Of a stretch of DNA of 30,503 bases, positions 27,641 to 30,503 are shown one piece after another (the first letter of the stretch is position 1; every line of letters begins with the position of its first letter). Source of the stretch: a virus; IMG/VR virus record IMGVR_UViG_3300042558_000225, positions 1 through 30,503 of that record; one strand, 5' to 3'. The notes beneath the pieces are model-generated. The model was not told the DNA's origin, searched no databases, and saw nothing but the letters and a program-made list of their open reading frames with translations. The position numbers were made by a program, and so were the translations under genes.

Positions 27641-28374
27641 TCGTTAAGGTAATCCCAGCAAAGATTGCCAACGAGTTCGTAAAGAAGCATCACTACTCTG
27701 GAAAGGTTGTTGCAAATAGTAATTTGCACTTTGGTTGTTTTTTAGACGGAAAACTACACGGGGTTATGAGCTACGGGAGCCCATTGGATAAAAGTAAAAT
27801 ACTGGGAATTGTGGCAGATACGGGCTGGAACGAAATGTTAGAATTAAACCGTATGGCCTTTGACGACTACCTTCCAAGGTATTCAGAAAGCAGGTGTATT
27901 GCAATTAGTATTAAACTAATTAAAAAGAATGCTCCACAAATAAAATGGATTTTAAGTTTTAGCGATGGCACACAGTGTGGCGATGGTACAATTTATAGAG
28001 CAAGCGGTTTTATTCTAACAAACATTAGAGAAAATAATACATTGTTTGTTTTTCCAAATGGAGAGCGTATTGCAGGAATGACAATAGAAGCTAATTGGGA
28101 TTTGCCGCAAATAAAAAAAATATGCAGGGATTTGGGGTTGGAGCATAAATATAGAACGAGGAACGATTGGAAGAAATTAGGAGCAAAACCTTTGCCAGGC
28201 TTCCAACTACGTTACATTTACCTAATAGACAAGACCTGTAAAATAACTGTTCCTATTATACCATTTAGCAAAATAGATGAAATGGGCGCAGGTATGTATA
28301 AGGGGCAAAAAATAACCCCCCAAGAAAGGAGGGCTACTTTGAGCGAGAGGGTCGATTTGAACGCCACTTCTTGA
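27619..28374 (+). CDS. Mom-like DNA modification protein
   Basis: A 251-residue protein of the Mom/GNAT type: IPAKIANEFVKKHHYSGKVV, HFGCFLDGKLHGVMSYGSPL, LELNRMAFDDYLPRYSESRC and IKWILSFSDGTQCGDGTIYR. The H-H-Y-S and E-L-N-R-M segments are conserved in the family. Mu Mom changes adenine to a carbamoylmethylated form and protects DNA from host restriction. The gene is notably AT-rich (AAA, ATT, TTA codons) versus its neighbours, which suggests separate acquisition. Its last 25 or so codons are antisense to the tRNA-like unit, so the C-terminus may be the product of that overlap. It follows the ParB-fold gene. Confidence 0.82.
   Translation: MGRAKEIIVKVIPAKIANEFVKKHHYSGKVVANSNLHFGCFLDGKLHGVMSYGSPLDKSKILGIVADTGWNEMLELNRMAFDDYLPRYSESRCIAISIKLIKKNAPQIKWILSFSDGTQCGDGTIYRASGFILTNIRENNTLFVFPNGERIAGMTIEANWDLPQIKKICRDLGLEHKYRTRNDWKKLGAKPLPGFQLRYIYLIDKTCKITVPIIPFSKIDEMGAGMYKGQKITPQERRATLSERVDLNATS
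28307..28335 (-). terminator. Intrinsic terminator of the antisense tRNA-like unit
   Basis: Read on the minus strand, AGCCCTCC (28335-28328), a six-base loop and GGGGGGTT (28321-28314) form an 8-bp stem with G-T pairs. ATTTTTT follows, ending at 28307. It lies inside the coding region of the Mom-like gene, just past the tRNA-like 3' end. Confidence 0.7.
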
Positions 28375-28412
28375 TTGGAATACCAAGCGTGCAACCATTA
28401 CACTTCCCTCGC
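28342..28412 (-). tRNA. tRNA-Gly(TCC)-like gene, atypical
   Basis: Seventy-one bases on the minus strand fold as a cloverleaf. The acceptor GCGAGGG (28412-28406) pairs with CTCTCGC (28349-28343), with one G-T pair. A D-arm with GTGT and GCAC surrounds AATGGTT. The anticodon arm CTTGG/TCAAG encloses TATTCCAA, which reads best as TCC with one extra base. The T-loop is TTCAAAT. Two flaws are seen: an eight-base anticodon loop and a bulged A in the T-stem. The CCA end is not encoded (CTCTCGC is followed by TCA). A consensus promoter and a terminator flank it. It could be a working tRNA, a decayed tRNA or a tRNA-like RNA. It overlaps the end of the Mom-like gene by 33 bases. Confidence 0.6.
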
Positions 28413-28420
28413 AGGTGAAA

Positions 28421-28451
28421 CAAATATAAAACAAAGATTTAGATGGACAAA
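28421..28451 (-). promoter_or_regulatory. Bacteroidota consensus promoter for antisense tRNA
   Basis: On the minus strand, TTTG (28451-28448), 19 bases, TATATTTG (28428-28421). This is the best match to the host consensus in the window. The -7 box ends 8 bases before the first base of the tRNA. The -33 box lies inside the small terminase coding start. Confidence 0.82.
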
Positions 28452-28790
28452 ACTGTACAGCATAAAAAGGCAATGCTCGATGCGTTGGAAAAATCGTTAG
28501 GGGTAGTTACCTCGGCTTGCAAGACGGTAGGCATTGGAAGAACTACGCACTACCTTTGGATGGATAGCGACCCAGAATATAAAGCAGCAGTCGATTCAAT
28601 CGCAGACGTGGCTATTGACTTTGCAGAAAGCCAGTTACATAAACAAATCAAAGAGGGTAACTCCACCGCAACCATTTTCTTTCTTAAAACCAAGGGGAAG
28701 AAGCGTGGCTACGTTGAGCGTCAAGAGATTGATGCCGTGGGCGGAAAGTTGTTCCAAATAGAGGTACTTGGAGAAGATACGAACGAATAA
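28443..28790 (+). CDS. Terminase small subunit
   Basis: A 115-residue protein. The N-terminal region has a helix-turn-helix (MLDALEKSLGVVTSACKTVG, then IGRTTHYLWMDSDPEYKAAV), the DNA-recognition part of small terminases. The rest (FAESQLHKQIKEGNSTATIF, FLKTKGKKRGYVER) resembles the oligomerisation core in phBC6A51-type small subunits. It recognises the packaging site and loads the large subunit. Length is normal. Its first bases are shared with the antisense tRNA promoter. Its end overlaps the large subunit's likely start. Confidence 0.85.
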   Translation: MDKTVQHKKAMLDALEKSLGVVTSACKTVGIGRTTHYLWMDSDPEYKAAVDSIADVAIDFAESQLHKQIKEGNSTATIFFLKTKGKKRGYVERQEIDAVGGKLFQIEVLGEDTNE

Positions 28791-29925
28791 GGTATTTAAC
28801 CACCTGCAACGTAGCAACAAGAAGATTGTTGTTGAGCAAGGCGGTACACGGAGTGGGAAAACTTACAATATCCTGCTATGGATTATCTTTGAATATACCT
28901 ACCGAAATACAGGCAAGACCATCACCATTTGCCGTAAGTCGTTTCCTTCGCTTCGGGCTTCGGTTATGCGTGACTTTCTCGACATCCTACGTGCCTACGA
29001 ATTGTACAACGAGGAATACCATAACAAGTCCAGCAACGAATACCACCTAAACGGAAACCTTGTTGAGTTTATTTCACTTGACCAGCCCCAGAAGATACGT
29101 GGCCGTAAACGGAACTTGCTTTACATAAACGAGGGTAACGAGTTGTTTTACGAGGACTGGCAGCAGTTGGTATTTCGTACCGATGGGCGTATCATTATTG
29201 ACTACAACCCCTCCGATTCGTTTCACTGGATTTACGACCGAGTTATACCCCGTGAGGACTGCGACTTTTACCAAACAACATACAGAGACAACCCGTTTCT
29301 CGACAAGTCGATTGTAAACGAAATAGAACGCCTACGAGACACAGACGAGGACTACTGGCGCATCTACGGCTTGGGTGAACGGGGAATGAGCCGTGCGACC
29401 ATCTTTCAATTTGGGCAAGCCGAAATACCAACAGATGCAAAACTTATATCGTATGGACTTGACTTCGGTTACACCAACGACCCAACCGCACTCGTGGCCG
29501 TTTACCAGTTGGAAAACAACTTATACCTTGACGAACTCATTTACCGAACTGGACTCACAAACCGAGACATTCACGCCCATTTTCAGTCATTCAGTTTAGA
29601 CCGAAGGGACGAGGTCTTTGCCGATAGCGCAGAGCCAAAGTCTATTGACGAGCTGCACCGCTTCGGGTGGAACGTAAAACCAACTGTAAAGGGAGCCGAC
29701 TCGGTAAACGCAGGAATTGATATTCTAAAACGGCATAAGCTATTCGTAACGCCACGGAGCAGCAACCTAATCAAAGAACTCCAGAATTACAAGTGGGTTG
29801 AAGACAAGAACGGAAACCTGCTTAATAAGCCGATAGACGCATTCAACCACGGAATCGACGCTGCACGTTATGCGGTAGCAAATAAGCTCTCTAAACCAAA
29901 CTACGGTCGCTATAACGTCCGTTGA
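28768..29925 (+). CDS. Terminase large subunit
   Basis: A 385-residue packaging motor and nuclease, PBSX/XtmB-like. Walker A is GGTRSGKT at 25-32, Walker B is LLYINE at 117-122 and the coupling motif is IIIDYNPSD at 142-150. The RNase H-like nuclease has D232 in GLDFGYTNDPTAL, D286 in FADSAEP and D364 in NHGIDAARYAV as metal ligands. The start is a TTG at 28768 overlapping the small subunit by 23 bases; no ATG exists before the Walker A motif. Complete at both ends. It cuts DNA and fills the head. The next gene starts 12 bases later. Confidence 0.93.
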   Translation: MEKIRTNKVFNHLQRSNKKIVVEQGGTRSGKTYNILLWIIFEYTYRNTGKTITICRKSFPSLRASVMRDFLDILRAYELYNEEYHNKSSNEYHLNGNLVEFISLDQPQKIRGRKRNLLYINEGNELFYEDWQQLVFRTDGRIIIDYNPSDSFHWIYDRVIPREDCDFYQTTYRDNPFLDKSIVNEIERLRDTDEDYWRIYGLGERGMSRATIFQFGQAEIPTDAKLISYGLDFGYTNDPTALVAVYQLENNLYLDELIYRTGLTNRDIHAHFQSFSLDRRDEVFADSAEPKSIDELHRFGWNVKPTVKGADSVNAGIDILKRHKLFVTPRSSNLIKELQNYKWVEDKNGNLLNKPIDAFNHGIDAARYAVANKLSKPNYGRYNVR

Positions 29926-29936
29926 GTTATTTACCT

Positions 29937-30503
29937 ATGGAACTGAAATTAGTAGTACCTACGTCACTTGACGAAATTACGTTGGAGCAATACCAACGCT
30001 TTGCCCGTATTGAAGGGGACGAAGAGTTCCGCCAAAAGAAGATGCTTGAAATCTTTTGCCAAGTTCCTTTTTCCGACTTGCCAAAGGTTCGCCTTGTGGA
30101 CGCTAACAACGTCCTAACCGTATTGAGCAAGACCCTAAACCAAAAGCCAGACCTTACCAAGTTCTTCGAGTTGAAAGGAACGAAGTACGGATTCATTCCT
30201 GCCCTTAACGATATTTCGCTTGGTGAGTTTGTTGACCTTGACAACTATATGAAGGACTGGGCTACGATGCACCGAGCTATGGCGGTATTGTACCGACCCG
30301 TCACCAAGGAGAAAGGCGAACGCTACGACATCGAGGACTACACCCCAGACGAAGGCAGGGAGGAGCTGTTTAAGCAAATGCCCGTATCGGTTGCCTTGGG
30401 TGCGATGGTTTTTTTTTATCGTTTAGGGAACGTATTAGCGCAACATACACTAAACTCTTTGGCGAAGGAAGCGAAGACATCTACACAAGAGAAGCACAGT
30501 TTG
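29937..30503 (+). CDS. Tail-assembly-chaperone-like protein, 5' part (runs through join)
   Basis: The ATG at 29937 follows the large terminase by 11 bases. The frame is open to the window end and continues at base 139. The protein starts MELKLVVPTSLDEITLEQYQ, with RFARIEGDEEFRQKKML, then FIPALNDISLGEFVDLDNYM and RPVTKEKGERYDIEDY. This is a pattern I recall from conserved Bacteroidota phage proteins located between terminase and tail genes. At 30409-30417 comes the T9 run where a -1 shift switches to the frame that ends at 296. Up to the slip there are 160 codons; the shifted product has about 241 residues and the unshifted one about 221. A gpG/gpGT-like role is inferred. Confidence 0.82.
   Translation, partial: MELKLVVPTSLDEITLEQYQRFARIEGDEEFRQKKMLEIFCQVPFSDLPKVRLVDANNVLTVLSKTLNQKPDLTKFFELKGTKYGFIPALNDISLGEFVDLDNYMKDWATMHRAMAVLYRPVTKEKGERYDIEDYTPDEGREELFKQMPVSVALGAMVFFYRLGNVLAQHTLNSLAKEAKTSTQEKHSL
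30366..30503. repeat. Terminal direct repeat, right copy
   Basis: Same 138 bases as 1-138, with A at 30377 instead of G at 12. The frame of the gene from 29937 runs through it. It marks the circular join and is not an independent element. Confidence 0.95.

Noticed and set aside
28222-28473. 83-codon minus-strand frame over the tRNA region
   Set aside because: It is the translation of the tRNA-like sequence and flanks. The V-M-V-A-R-L-V-F-Q-S-R-S-G-V-Q stretch is the usual artefact of translating a tRNA.

Overview
This window is an essentially complete genome of a tailed dsDNA phage that most likely infects a Bacteroidota host. The last 138 bases (30366-30503) repeat the first 138 with one synonymous mismatch, so the map closes into a circle of about 30,365 bp and one gene runs through the join. 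The host assignment rests on two things. Several promoters match the Bacteroidota form (TTTG at -33, TAnnTTTG at -7). Most proteins also resemble families I recall mainly from phages of that phylum. I see no integrase, attachment site, CI-type repressor or DNA polymerase, so a lytic phage that uses the host replisome is the simplest reading. The tape measure and tail tube proteins imply a real tail, probably a siphovirus.

Layout on the circle. (1) Packaging and tail: small terminase (28443), large terminase (28768), a tail-assembly-chaperone-like gene with a predicted -1 frameshift (29937 through the join to 296), tail completion and connector-like proteins (293, 760), two large tail-tip/baseplate-like proteins (1266, 2513) and the tape measure (4683). 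(2) Head: XkdF-type protease (6253), scaffold-like protein (7356), major capsid (7915), then tail tube (8923), closed by a terminator at 9831. (3) A lone minus-strand gene (9862-10170). (4) A second structural block: portal with an extra C-terminal domain (10573), head-tail adaptor-like protein (12357) and a receptor-binding fibre with a duplicated module (13123). (5) A homing endonuclease with its own promoter (14958), then lysis: membrane/holin candidates (15847, 15998), M15 endolysin (16360) and a unimolecular-spanin candidate (16803). (6) A 285-bp AT-rich region with palindromes and direct repeats (17214-17498), a candidate origin or control region. (7) Early genes: DUF3310-like, RusA-like resolvase, SSB-like protein, DnaB/RecA-fold helicase, a stand-alone DnaA-domain-IV-like protein, a sigma factor, nucleases, a winged-helix regulator and many very small proteins. 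(8) A modification block: HNH nuclease, two glycosyltransferases, a methyltransferase, a ParB-fold protein and a Mom-like DNA-modification protein.

The most unusual feature lies between the Mom-like gene and the small terminase. It is a compact minus-strand unit made of a consensus Bacteroidota promoter (28451-28421), a tRNA-Gly-like cloverleaf (28412-28342) and an intrinsic terminator (28335-28307). It is antisense to the end of the Mom-like gene, and its promoter reaches into the start of the small terminase gene. Also notable are the frameshift site hidden at the contig join, a shared promoter/leader motif that links the minus-strand gene to the early operons, and the ParB-Mom-glycosyltransferase cluster.

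Genes are tightly packed and most start inside the stop codon of the previous gene (ATGA, TAATG, GTGA), which implies translational coupling. No gene-free stretch exceeds 300 bp. Family assignments come from recognising motifs by eye; no database search was run.
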